Origin: Isotricha intestinalis
Taxonomy: Eukaryota > Ciliophora > Litostomatea > Vestibuliferida > Isotrichidae
Assembly: GCA_023807065.1 (NCBI GenBank)
Contig: JAJJLU010003498.1
Span: 1-64,000 of the forward strand
DNA length: 64,000 nt
Direction: 5' to 3'
The position numbers and the translations under genes were made by a program. The notes under the pieces are model-generated. The model was given only the letters and a program-made list of their open reading frames with translations, made no database searches and was not told where the DNA came from. Positions 11,101-18,991 of the stretch are shown piece by piece. Each line of letters starts with the position of its first letter. Positions within the stretch are counted from its first letter, which is position 1.

Positions 11101-11274
11101 AATAATTCTAATTCTATTTCTAATCCTAATTCTTTTAATATTAATGATCATTTTGTAAAAATGGTTTCTGCTTTAGGATATAAAAAAGATTACGTTGTTA
11201 AATGTTTAGAAAAACATGAGTTAAATCAAGCGACTGCTGCTTATTATTTGTTTTCTATTTATGAAAATATTTAA
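8191..11274 (+). CDS. CaMK/SNF1-like Ser/Thr protein kinase with long N-terminal extension and UBA-like C terminus
   Basis: Residues 1-540 are Asn/Lys/Ser-rich and probably disordered. The kinase domain spans about 546-800. It has the glycine loop GKGAFG at 552-557, the VAIK lysine K574, HRD at 666-668 in HRDIKLEN, DFG at 686-688, and APE at 710-712 after CGTPVYM, so all catalytic residues are present. IKLEN and the subdomain pattern place it in the CAMK/SNF1 (AMPK-related) group. The last 45 residues (MVSALGYKKDYVVKCLEKHE, then NQATAAYYL) look like a UBA domain, which in AMPK-related kinases binds back to the catalytic domain. The activation-loop Thr in CGTP is available for upstream phosphorylation. 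Substrates unknown. Confidence 0.88.
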   Translation: MKESKQNNSNVLNSPNNKYLQIQLKQNQLPIKNFGIFSSYNSNSNSFRQTSLKTSSKASPRKSANYKLNNKEEMIFEQKEIEDNALEYIKKKFMKKKNSNYLNYTNPINYPKKVYGSRHEIIRNHFQNSNSISLNYQNNNKFIRENIIEEKNKTLNYSVNKNITSPRDNYKGKNIKNIKVKNNSKYRLRSGIHEKKVSMKIFDKLMKNKKDNLNITSQLKKIAYTTLNSRKNSNEKRLNKLINKKKKNNNNKINIYNNNHLIPIKEKKISLNNKSSYQQSENSSIINSININNITSCQVNNNINSSNPFNNNNVITDNKKMINQKGFFPLTAPLSKQTSKANSKQKKGSREKIKKSKIEKLNLINLKKNYTSANSPNHYVINNNKNNGNKENSLINNYIFPKNKKLSNYILKKNLNSNINKLINDFKNDISFNHNREKNKKKETEKSKNKKELNYIKTTLNETTIKLTQLTIEKKSKSKDEKKKKKIRNYSQNSVLEKKNNSSNSLLSTIKDSNYYMKESELLCKYIKEYYSKNKEYPKTDISFYKFGRMIGKGAFGKVNLGLNLLTGRVVAIKSFNKENIKNEISRKKILYETNLMRKLRHNSITKILETFESEKYIFIIMEYISGGNLQSFVKKRRKLNEKTAKIFYKQIIEGIKYIHSQNIVHRDIKLENILIDLNNNIKICDFGVGIMINKNSILHDQCGTPVYMAPEIIKNEGYTGFPVDIWSSGIALYIMLSGNVPFNRGKLNDLQYEILNTPLKYINNISFEANNLLQCILCKDPNKRFNADDILNHPWLNNENFDNINSLNINKYHLFTNAEMIMLNKTHIDYRKANKGELCENFTLKNLYTINNDAIKNVDSKSFILAPYNSIFSESDYCNVDCLDIDNLDLKMENNIIRFGGKVKEFNINYELNNNEEIDNGMLINSKSEIDEELNNSKNNDNPKSIILNNNNNSININSTRTNSRKKNKNNSNSISNPNSFNINDHFVKMVSALGYKKDYVVKCLEKHELNQATAAYYLFSIYENI

Positions 11275-11598
11275 TGTTAAAGTTATTTAAAATATTATTT
11301 TTCAATTTTAGCTATTTCATTATTTTTTATGATTATATTGGATATATAATTTAAAATTATTTTTTTAAGTTTTTAAATAAATAAAGAAAGAATTAAATAA
11401 AATATACATTAGTTTTATTTATCTTTTAAAATTATTATTAAAATTCTATTTAAAATTTATATGTGCATTCTAAATCACTATTAAATCTGAAAAAAGAATG
11501 AAAAAAATTATTTTAAATATTATTGTTTATTTATAAAAATCTTACTCAAATTTTATATTTTTTATACAAAAATACTTTTTATCTTTCAATGACAAAAA
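11275..11598. other. 324-bp spacer between converging genes, nothing seen
   Basis: A+T-rich DNA between two 3' ends. Both strands are full of stops and no RNA-like structure is evident. It presumably holds the two polyadenylation regions. Confidence 0.4.
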
Positions 11599-12606
11599 TT
11601 ATTGTTTAGAAGAATTAGAAGAAATAAAAGGTTCTTCTTTGATTTCTCCAATTTCTTTCATTTCATTAATTTTACCTTTAATAGCATTGAAAAAAGTAGG
11701 AACACTTTTTTTTTCTTCATTCTTTTTTTTTAAATTACTATTTTTATTTTGATTATTCGAATTATTATTATTAAAATTTTTATTAATACTTTTACTAATT
11801 TTTTTTTTATTTATTTTTTTATTTTCAAAATTTCCTTTTTTCAATTTTTTCAATTTTTCATCATCTTCTTTTTTAAATAATTTATTTCTTGCTTGAGTTT
11901 GTTTATTTAAAGTAAAAGAAAATTTAGTTTGAGTATTTTTTTCAATTTCTTCAACAGAATAATAATTTTCAAAATCTTTTAAACCAAAATCATTAGTATA
12001 TGTTTTAATTTGTAAATTTTCATCTTTTTCATTAATTTTTTCATTTTCATTTTCTTTTTCTCTTTTTTTAAAATGATAATTAAATCTTTCTGTATTATTT
12101 TGACTTTGTTTATTATTATTTAATAATTGCTCTCTTAAAGATTGTATTCTTTTAATTGGATTTTTAATTGAAAATTCTTTATTTTTTGAATTATTTATTT
12201 CTTCTTTTTCTAATTTAGGTAAATCTTTATTTTCTTTATTTTCTTGATTTTCTTTAATTTTCATTTCTCTTAATTCATTAAAATAACTATTTATTTCTGG
12301 ACAAAAAGTTCCTCCACTCATAATATTTAATAAATATAATAAACTTCTTCTTGCTTTACTTTTTTTATCAGTATCTACATGAATATTATCATTTAATCCA
12401 TTGTTAATATTAGATTCTTTATTATCAAATTCATTTAGAGAAGCTATTTTCCTTGGTCTTTCTTTTTCATGATGAACTTTTGATATATATGTTATTATTG
12501 TAGGATCTATATAATTTATTATTCCTTGTTTTTTTCCACTCTTTTGACTTTCTGTACTTAATATTGTTGCGTTCTTTATACGGAAGGATGAAGAAATTTT
12601 TTTCAT
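11599..12606 (-). CDS. hypothetical basic low-complexity protein, 335 aa
   Basis: Not recognised. Residues 1-115 have mixed composition, with a region around ARRSLLYLLNIMSGGTFCPE that could fold. The remainder is K/E/N-rich with basic clusters (KKINKKKISKSINK), likely disordered and possibly nuclear or RNA/cytoskeleton-binding. There is no signal peptide or membrane span. The start ATG at 12606 lies 72 bp downstream of the preceding minus-strand gene's stop, so the two are head to tail. Stop TAA. Confidence 0.55.
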   Translation of the reverse strand: MKKISSSFRIKNATILSTESQKSGKKQGIINYIDPTIITYISKVHHEKERPRKIASLNEFDNKESNINNGLNDNIHVDTDKKSKARRSLLYLLNIMSGGTFCPEINSYFNELREMKIKENQENKENKDLPKLEKEEINNSKNKEFSIKNPIKRIQSLREQLLNNNKQSQNNTERFNYHFKKREKENENEKINEKDENLQIKTYTNDFGLKDFENYYSVEEIEKNTQTKFSFTLNKQTQARNKLFKKEDDEKLKKLKKGNFENKKINKKKISKSINKNFNNNNSNNQNKNSNLKKKNEEKKSVPTFFNAIKGKINEMKEIGEIKEEPFISSNSSKQ

Positions 12607-12678
12607 TTTTAAAACAAATTTTTTTTTTTGGGTTTTTTTTTATTTTTAGTTTTTTATAATAATTTATATTATTTAATT

Positions 12679-13182
12679 TTAAACATCTTTTCTTAAAATA
12701 TATACTTTTATTCTATATGGGTCGTATACCCATTTTATTCGTGTGTTTGATTTTAGATTTAATTCATCTAATTTTTTTTGGACTATTGGTGATATATAAT
12801 ATTGTTCTACTTTCATATGAGTAATTTCTTTTCTATAAACATAAATTAAACAAAATAAAAAAAGACCAAATATAGTTGCAAATAAAATATAATTTATATA
12901 AGTTAATTTTTCTATGATTGTTAAATATAATGAAACTATTGAAGCTATTATTATTATTATAATAAAGTACTTTACTATAGGGAATAATAATCTATTTGTT
13001 AATCCATATACTTTAAAATATTCATCTATAATTAAATGATTTATATCTTTTATATTATCATTGTAATCTCTTTCTGAAATATAATGATGTAATTTTTTAT
13101 GTTCATATGAATTTCTTTTTAAAACAATTTCTTCCATTGGTACTGCAAAAAGTAAATTTGGATCTTTATCATAATTTAACAT
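12679..13182 (-). CDS. hypothetical two-span membrane protein, 167 aa
   Basis: Not recognised. A hydrophilic N terminus of about 65 residues is followed by two adjacent hydrophobic segments (about 66-88, FPIVKYFIIIIIIASIVSLY, and about 95-114, YILFATIFGLFLFCLIYVY) forming a hairpin. A soluble C terminus of about 50 residues follows and includes WVYDPYRIKVYIL. Both soluble parts would lie on the same side of the membrane. There is no cleavable signal peptide. The regular globular composition of the C terminus (W, P, D, R) suggests a conserved protein rather than a chance frame. Confidence 0.6.
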   Translation of the reverse strand: MLNYDKDPNLLFAVPMEEIVLKRNSYEHKKLHHYISERDYNDNIKDINHLIIDEYFKVYGLTNRLLFPIVKYFIIIIIIASIVSLYLTIIEKLTYINYILFATIFGLFLFCLIYVYRKEITHMKVEQYYISPIVQKKLDELNLKSNTRIKWVYDPYRIKVYILRKDV

Positions 13183-13465
13183 TTGAATTTTATTTTATTT
13201 TTTTAAAAACTCATTTTTATTATTTTATTTATGTTTTAATGTTAATAATTCAAAAAATTGTTTAAAAATAATATATTAAAAAGTTTTTCTGTATAATTAA
13301 TTATTTTTTCAAATATTTTTATTCTCAATATATTAATCTGAATATTTACATTTATTAAAATATTTCTTGATTAAATCTCGTTTTTTTTAAGTAGAAATAT
13401 TCCAATAATAACAAATTAATTTTAAAGTAAATAAATATAAATAAGAATATAACTATCAAAAAACA

Positions 13466-15151
13466 TTAAAAATTGCCAATTTGATATTTATGAACAAATC
13501 TATTACTTGGAGTAATATTAGGTAAAATCAATGGAATAATACTTATACTTTTTCTTTTAACTTCAGTTACTATTTCTTTATTTAATTTACAATTATTTTT
13601 AATAACTTTTGGTAAAATTTGGGATTTTCTTAAAAGCTTATTTTCTATTTCTTTTTCTTTTATTTTATATATATTTTTATTTGGTAATGTTATGTTATTA
13701 TTATTATCTAATATATTCATATAATTCTTATTTCTTGTATTTTCTGATGTCAATTCGTCTTTTAATAATATTATTTTACTTTCTTTTCTTTTTGGATTTT
13801 CAAATAAAGAAATTTTATTTTTTTTCTTTTGATTATCTATTGTTAAAGATTGTTTAAATTCTTTTTTTATATTTTTTGTTTTTGGAATATTTATTTTAAC
13901 TTCTTTTTTTGGTTTTTTTTTATTCAAAGATAATTTATTATTATATTCTTCATTTTTATTTAAAATAGAAATAATAGAATTTCTTTGAAAAAGACTTATT
14001 CTTTTTATAGAACTTCTAGCAAAGAAATCATTTTCAACATCAAAACACTTTTCTTTAATTTTATTATTTTTATCCCTAACAACTTTACTAAAATAATTAA
14101 CTTTATTAATATAATTATCATCAATTTGGAAAATATGTTCATTTTTTTTTTTTTTCCCAATTTTACCAGAAGAAGCAATTTTAATATCATAAATTTTGTT
14201 AACTTTACAATAATTTAAAAAAACAGATAAAAGTAATAAATCTTTCGAATTTTTTAAATTATTTCTCCTCATTAAAATTTCATTGAAAGTTTTAGGAATT
14301 TCATCATTTTTATTTCTAGTAATCCAAGGATGTCTCATAGCTTTTTCAGCAGAATATCTCCAATCAGGATTTATTTCTAATAATTTTCTGATTAAATTAT
14401 TAGCCATGAAAGAGACTGTATTATAAAATTTAAAAGTACCTTTTTTAATTTTAAAAGCTAATTCTTTTCTTAAATCACCTTTTAAATAAAAAGGATGTTT
14501 CCCATTATTTAAAAGCATAAATAATATAATTCCTAAAGCCCAAAGATCAACAGTTTGTGAATAAGATTTTTTTCCAATTTGTTCTGGTGCCATATATAAG
14601 AAAGTACCACAATAATCATTAGTTGAAATATTATTAAAATGTTGAGCACTTAAACCAAAATCTATTAATTTAATACTATTTAAATCATTTTCTTTACCGA
14701 ACATTACATTTTCTGGTTTTATATCTCTATGACATATTTGTTGATGATGTAAATATTCTACTGCTGATAATAATTTTGACATTATTATACTTGCTTTTTC
14801 TTCAGTTATTTTTCCCATGTTATTTTTTATCCATTTACTTAATGTTCCATATGGTAAAAATTCCATTATTATATATAATTTAGAATTTGTCTCTGTAAAT
14901 CCATAAAATTTTACTATGTTTTCATGGTTTAATTGCTTTAGTATATTTATTTCTTCTTTCATTTTTGATATTAAATTTGATGTTGATCCTGATTTGTTTA
15001 TTATTTTTACTGCTATATCTTTGTTTGATACTTTCTCTTTCATGTGTATTACTGTTCCAAATGAACCATTTGCTATTTTTTCTATAAATTTTAAATTTTT
15101 ATCAAAGTTATATGTGTCTTCTTTTAAAAATTCGTCTATGTGGATTTCCAT
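13466..15151 (-). CDS. CaMK-like Ser/Thr protein kinase, 561 aa
   Basis: The kinase domain fills residues 20-275. The glycine loop reads ANGSFGTV at 27-34, with Ala in place of the usual first Gly. K49 is the ATP lysine (IAVKIINK) and E67 the helix-C glutamate. HRD is at 141-143 in CHRDIKPEN, DFG at 164-166 (LIDFGLSA), and APE at 188-190 after CGTFLYM. The enzyme is therefore expected to be active, and IKPEN plus DFGLSA fit the CAMK group. Residues 300-561 are Lys/Asn-rich with basic clusters and probably disordered. The region upstream holds a 589-bp spacer with a decayed coding fragment. Stop TAA. Confidence 0.87.
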   Translation of the reverse strand: MEIHIDEFLKEDTYNFDKNLKFIEKIANGSFGTVIHMKEKVSNKDIAVKIINKSGSTSNLISKMKEEINILKQLNHENIVKFYGFTETNSKLYIIMEFLPYGTLSKWIKNNMGKITEEKASIIMSKLLSAVEYLHHQQICHRDIKPENVMFGKENDLNSIKLIDFGLSAQHFNNISTNDYCGTFLYMAPEQIGKKSYSQTVDLWALGIILFMLLNNGKHPFYLKGDLRKELAFKIKKGTFKFYNTVSFMANNLIRKLLEINPDWRYSAEKAMRHPWITRNKNDEIPKTFNEILMRRNNLKNSKDLLLLSVFLNYCKVNKIYDIKIASSGKIGKKKKNEHIFQIDDNYINKVNYFSKVVRDKNNKIKEKCFDVENDFFARSSIKRISLFQRNSIISILNKNEEYNNKLSLNKKKPKKEVKINIPKTKNIKKEFKQSLTIDNQKKKNKISLFENPKRKESKIILLKDELTSENTRNKNYMNILDNNNNITLPNKNIYKIKEKEIENKLLRKSQILPKVIKNNCKLNKEIVTEVKRKSISIIPLILPNITPSNRFVHKYQIGNF

Positions 15152-15273
15152 TTTTTTTTTGTTTTTTTTTTATTTTTTTTGAAAATATATTTAGGAAAAA
15201 ATTAAGATTTTTAAATAGTTTAATTTAAAAAAAATATTATTTTATTTATTATTATTTATCTTTATTATTATCA

Positions 15274-15480
15274 TTATATAAACCTTTTTTAGATACATTT
15301 TTTATTTTTCTCTTTTCTTAACTTATTTATTTATTAGGAATCAATTAATTGTCTTAAAGAAACAATACCAGACTCATTGTATAATTTCATTAAATTAATT
15401 TCTTATTTTTTAAACTCATCTAAAAATGCATTAGCAATTCCAATATATTATTTGATTTCATATAATCTTATGTTATATTT
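15274..15480 (-). pseudogene. decayed or recoded reading frame, about 68 codons, interrupted only by TAA
   Basis: Within the 589-bp spacer 15152-15740 the minus strand reads as clear protein sequence: NIRLYEIK, then YIGIANAFLDEFKK, EINLMKLYNESGIVSLRQ and INKLRKEKNKKCI. Five in-frame TAA codons interrupt it (15448-15450, 15403-15405, 15334-15336, 15331-15333, 15289-15291) before TAA-TGA at 15271-15276. No frameshift is needed. Each stop sits where glutamine would fit. Residues such as G, D, E, R, C and S at these densities are not expected from A+T noise. It may be a pseudogene remnant with CAA-to-TAA changes. Alternatively it is a frame using TAA as a sense codon. The family is not recognised. 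Confidence 0.5.
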
Positions 15481-15740
15481 ATTACTTCCTATTTTATTTT
15501 TGAAATAAATTTTTCAATCAATTATTATTATAATTTTTCATTGATTAAATGAAATAGTAAAACAAAATTTAAGTAATATTCGAAAATATCTTTGAATAAA
15601 AAATAGAAAGAATTTATTAAATTATTTAATGATTATTAATAACAGTTAAATCATAAAATAATATTTTAAAAAAATTAAAAAATTATTTAAAAAGTTTGAT
15701 CACTTTCTATAATATTATTTTAATCATATAAAAATATAAA

Positions 15741-16595
15741 ATGGAATATCACCATAATAATCATTATAAAGATGGAATAATTAATAATGAAGAAAAAAAT
15801 AATATAACGTTTAAAAGAAATGAAGATACTTTTCAAAGAGGGAGAAAATCTATAACATATAAGAAAATAAATTTAATAAGAGCAAAGCTTTTAAAAATAA
15901 TAGATAAAGAAACAAAAAAATATTCAAAGCAAATAACAATGATAAATTCAAAATCTACTCCAAATTATTTAAAAACCTTTAATAATAATTATACAATAAA
16001 TTTAAAAAAAACACACATTAAATCAACCATTGAAAGTGGAGTTTCATTTGATTCAACAAATATTCCTAAACATGTTAAAAAATTAATAGATTTAGATTTA
16101 CATCCTTTTATATTTAAATGTAATCATCATTATTATAAATTTAAAAAAAGAAAAAAAATAGTTTTATCAAAAAAATCAGGTTATTTAAGAATTAATGATA
16201 ATAGTTTTAATAATTCTTTCTCTCCTTCTTCTAATGAATTTTCTCCTAATAGAGAAAGACATATTTTTATGATTACTGGAAAAATTAGTTTTAAAATTTA
16301 TTTTAATTATTTACATTCTTTATTTTATTCTCTTCATAAAAATTTTTATTCTGGAAAAGCTGATTCTATCATTAAATATAAAAGTGGAAATTTATATAAA
16401 CTCTCAAATCAAGTTAAAAAATTCAATTCTGAATATAAAAGAAAATCTTCTCCTGTTTTTATTAAAAAAAAAAATAATATAAATAATAACACTAATAATA
16501 AAGATAATAGTAATGAAAATAAAAGTATTAAAAAATCTAGTTCTAATAATGAGCTTCTTACTATTATTCATTTAATTCAATGTGAAAAAAAATAA
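15741..16595 (+). CDS. hypothetical basic protein, 284 aa, possibly truncated
   Basis: Not recognised. Basic and Asn/Lys/Ser-rich throughout, with a more ordered middle part (residues 105-150, containing KHVKKLIDLDLHPFIFKCNH) and a second around 175-210 (FMITGKISFKIYFNYLHSLF). The C terminus is polar low complexity ending CEKK. A coding-like fragment follows on the same strand at 16691-16899, so this frame may be the surviving 5' part of a longer gene. That link is inference, because the intervening 95 bp do not continue the frame cleanly. It is divergent from the kinase gene at 13466-15151. Confidence 0.5.
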   Translation: MEYHHNNHYKDGIINNEEKNNITFKRNEDTFQRGRKSITYKKINLIRAKLLKIIDKETKKYSKQITMINSKSTPNYLKTFNNNYTINLKKTHIKSTIESGVSFDSTNIPKHVKKLIDLDLHPFIFKCNHHYYKFKKRKKIVLSKKSGYLRINDNSFNNSFSPSSNEFSPNRERHIFMITGKISFKIYFNYLHSLFYSLHKNFYSGKADSIIKYKSGNLYKLSNQVKKFNSEYKRKSSPVFIKKKNNINNNTNNKDNSNENKSIKKSSSNNELLTIIHLIQCEKK

Positions 16596-16652
16596 GAAAA
16601 AATGTTTTACAAAGATTTTTTATAAATTTGATTTTTTTGTAAATATGAAAAA

Positions 16653-16709
16653 AATGTATTTTTAATTTTAAAATGTATTTTTAATTTTAAAATATATTTT
16701 TAATATATT
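16653..16709. repeat. three copies of a 19-bp A/T repeat
   Basis: The unit aatgtatttttaattttaa begins at 16653 and 16672. A third, slightly altered copy (aatatattt...) begins near 16691. It lies in the spacer downstream of the 284-residue gene. Probably simple slippage in A+T-rich DNA. Confidence 0.6.
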
Positions 16710-16899
16710 TTTATAAAAAATATCTTAATGTATCAAATAAAACAAAAACAACAGAACAATTATTTGAATATAAAGATTTTTTTATAATATCAAATAATTA
16801 TTTTACAAATTTACCTATGAAAGAATCTCTTTTTCAATTTCTAAATTAACAAATATAAATATTGAGCTTGAAGAAGATGAATTATTTATTTTATTATAA
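16691..16899 (+). pseudogene. coding-like remnant with one frameshift
   Basis: In one frame, 16691-16846 is open for 52 codons and reads protein-like (VSNKTKTTEQLFEYKDF, then FTNLPMKESLFQFL) before TAA at 16847. A one-base shift joins a second open stretch at 16834-16899 (SKLTNINIELEEDELFILL) ending in TAA. Acidic and mixed composition argues against noise. The spacer is 436 bp and lies on the same strand as the preceding 284-residue gene. It could be that gene's decayed 3' end or a separate relic. Confidence 0.35.
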
Positions 16900-17031
16900 T
16901 TTAAAAATTAAAAATTATAATTATAATTAAATTCTTAAGAAAATTATTTCTGAGAAAAATTGAATTTTATGTTTTATGAATAATAAATTAACTAAATGTC
17001 ATTTAAAGCATTGATTTAAACAAATATTTAA

Positions 17032-18624
17032 TCAAAGATCTACCTTCTTTTTTTCTTTTTTTTCTTTTTTTTCTTTTTTTTCTTTTTTTTCTTTCTTTTC
17101 TTTTTTTTCTTTCTTTTCTATATTTTTATCTTTTATCTTCTTATTTTTTTTTTTAGCAGTTATAACTCTTTTTTTCTTTTTTTCTTCGATAAATATTTCT
17201 CTTCCAATATTTTCTTTAACAAAATTAATAATATCATTAGCATTATTAATTCCATCATATTCAATAGGATTCTCTTTATTTCCATTTCTATATAATTTAA
17301 TTGTAGGAAAACTATTAATTTCTTCACTTTCAATTTCATTATTATTAGAATCAAATTCAGCAATTAATAAATTAGTATTATTACTTAATCTTTGAGCGAC
17401 TTCAATGTATTTATTTTCTAAATCTTTACAATGACCACACCAAGGAACATAAAATTTAACTAAAACATCTTTTTTACTTTCTAATACTTCATCTTTGAAA
17501 TTTTTTCCAACTAATTTAAAAATAAGTTCATCATCATTATCAGGAATTGTTTCACTTTTATAAAAAGGATTTAATTCATCATTTTCCCATTTAGAAATAA
17601 ATTCAAATATATTTTCTTTATTAATTTCACCATCCATATTATATTTTTTTAATTTTCCATTTCTAGTATCAGCAATTTTAACACAAGGAAGCTCATTAAC
17701 AGAAACACCAATATAATCAGCTAATTTAGTTTCTAAACCTTCTTTAACTCCAGTTATAATAACTTGTAATTTTCCTGTTACTTCATCTGCAATTTTTGTA
17801 AATAAATCTTTTAATTTATTATATCTTTTATCGTTTGGATTTATATATAAGAAAAGACCTGGTTGATTTTGACCGAAAATTAATTGAGATGCTCTTTCGG
17901 TAAATTTCATCATCTTTGGCAATGCATATTTTATTATAAATATATTTATTTCATTTTCTAATAAATTTCCTTTGAATATTACATTACTTTGATCTTCTTT
18001 ATAATTTTTATATAAGACAAAATTTCCTTCTTTTACTTGATATTTATTTAATATTGATTGATTTGGTTCTGCAATTACAAATTGATAATCAAAATAAACA
18101 TCATGATTTCTTGCTACTTTATTTATTAATTCAATATTATTTTTATCAGAACCAAAATAAACAAGAACAACTTCATTATTTTTTCTTAAATTTTCTAAAT
18201 CATCAACATTATTCAATTTCTTATACATTTCACCTGTTTTTTCCTTCATCCAATTTATTATATTTGTATTATTTCTTGCATCAAGATATTCAAATTGATC
18301 TCCTTTCATAAATAAATATACTGTTGGAAAACCTTTTATTTGATATTTCTCTGCCATTTTTCTATTTGTTGATGCATCTAATTTTGCTAATATTAAATTG
18401 TCTTTTTTTAAAGTTTTTGCTGCTTTTGAAAATTCTGGTTGAAAACTTTTTGAATGAGAACACCATGGAGCGTAAAATAATACCATTAATGGATCATATT
18501 TTTTTAATCCTTCTTCAAATGTATCATCTGTTAATACCTTCACATCGTTTTCTTCTGGAAATGATTCCTCAGTTATTATTCCTATTATTAATATTAGAAA
18601 TAAATAATTTTTTAAATTTGACAT
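17032..18624 (-). CDS. protein disulfide isomerase, ER lumen
   Basis: 530 residues with a signal peptide (1-18, hydrophobic LFLILIIGII) and two thioredoxin a-type domains flanking two central redox-inactive-looking domains, the classical a-b-b'-a' PDI plan. The second active site is canonical, WCGHC at 395-399. The first is atypical, WCSHS at 54-58: the resolving cysteine is replaced by Ser, so this domain cannot cycle a disulfide in the usual way. The tail is a run of KEK repeats and ends KVDL, which resembles the KDEL-type ER retrieval signal. PDI forms and isomerises disulfides in secretory proteins. It is one of only two genes here ending in TGA. Confidence 0.9.
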   Translation of the reverse strand: MSNLKNYLFLILIIGIITEESFPEENDVKVLTDDTFEEGLKKYDPLMVLFYAPWCSHSKSFQPEFSKAAKTLKKDNLILAKLDASTNRKMAEKYQIKGFPTVYLFMKGDQFEYLDARNNTNIINWMKEKTGEMYKKLNNVDDLENLRKNNEVVLVYFGSDKNNIELINKVARNHDVYFDYQFVIAEPNQSILNKYQVKEGNFVLYKNYKEDQSNVIFKGNLLENEINIFIIKYALPKMMKFTERASQLIFGQNQPGLFLYINPNDKRYNKLKDLFTKIADEVTGKLQVIITGVKEGLETKLADYIGVSVNELPCVKIADTRNGKLKKYNMDGEINKENIFEFISKWENDELNPFYKSETIPDNDDELIFKLVGKNFKDEVLESKKDVLVKFYVPWCGHCKDLENKYIEVAQRLSNNTNLLIAEFDSNNNEIESEEINSFPTIKLYRNGNKENPIEYDGINNANDIINFVKENIGREIFIEEKKKKRVITAKKKNKKIKDKNIEKKEKKEKKEKKEKKEKKEKKEKKKVDL

Positions 18625-18991
18625 TTTTAAATGTTTTTTTTGATTTATAAAAATTTATTCACTTTTTTTATTTATTTAGCAGTTTTAGATTTTTTTAGTA
18701 TTAAAAGGAATTTTTTTATTTAAATTTAAAATTCTATTTTAAAAAAAGATATTAATTTAATATGAAAAGAAATGTAAATTGCAAATGAAATATTAATTTG
18801 ATTTTAAAATATATACATTTCTTATTTGAAAATTAAGTTTTATAAGATATGATGTTGTATATATTAATATCCTAATGAATAAATAAATATTTTACTTTAA
18901 TATGAAAATAACAAATCAAAAAATTAATTATATTATTTTCAAAAACATAAAAAAAAAAAATTAAAAATTGAATATTAAAAGCTGAAAAAAA
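18625..18991. promoter_or_regulatory. 367-bp divergent spacer
   Basis: It lies between the starts of the PDI and myotubularin genes and so should hold both promoters. No discrete motif stands out. Long A-runs precede the myotubularin ATG. Some stop-interrupted protein-like stretches occur but are not distinguishable from A+T noise. Confidence 0.35.

Noticed and set aside
13609..15182. Plus-strand frames overlapping the kinase gene at 13466-15151
   Set aside because: Antisense shadows of a gene with intact catalytic motifs; hydrophobic composition only.
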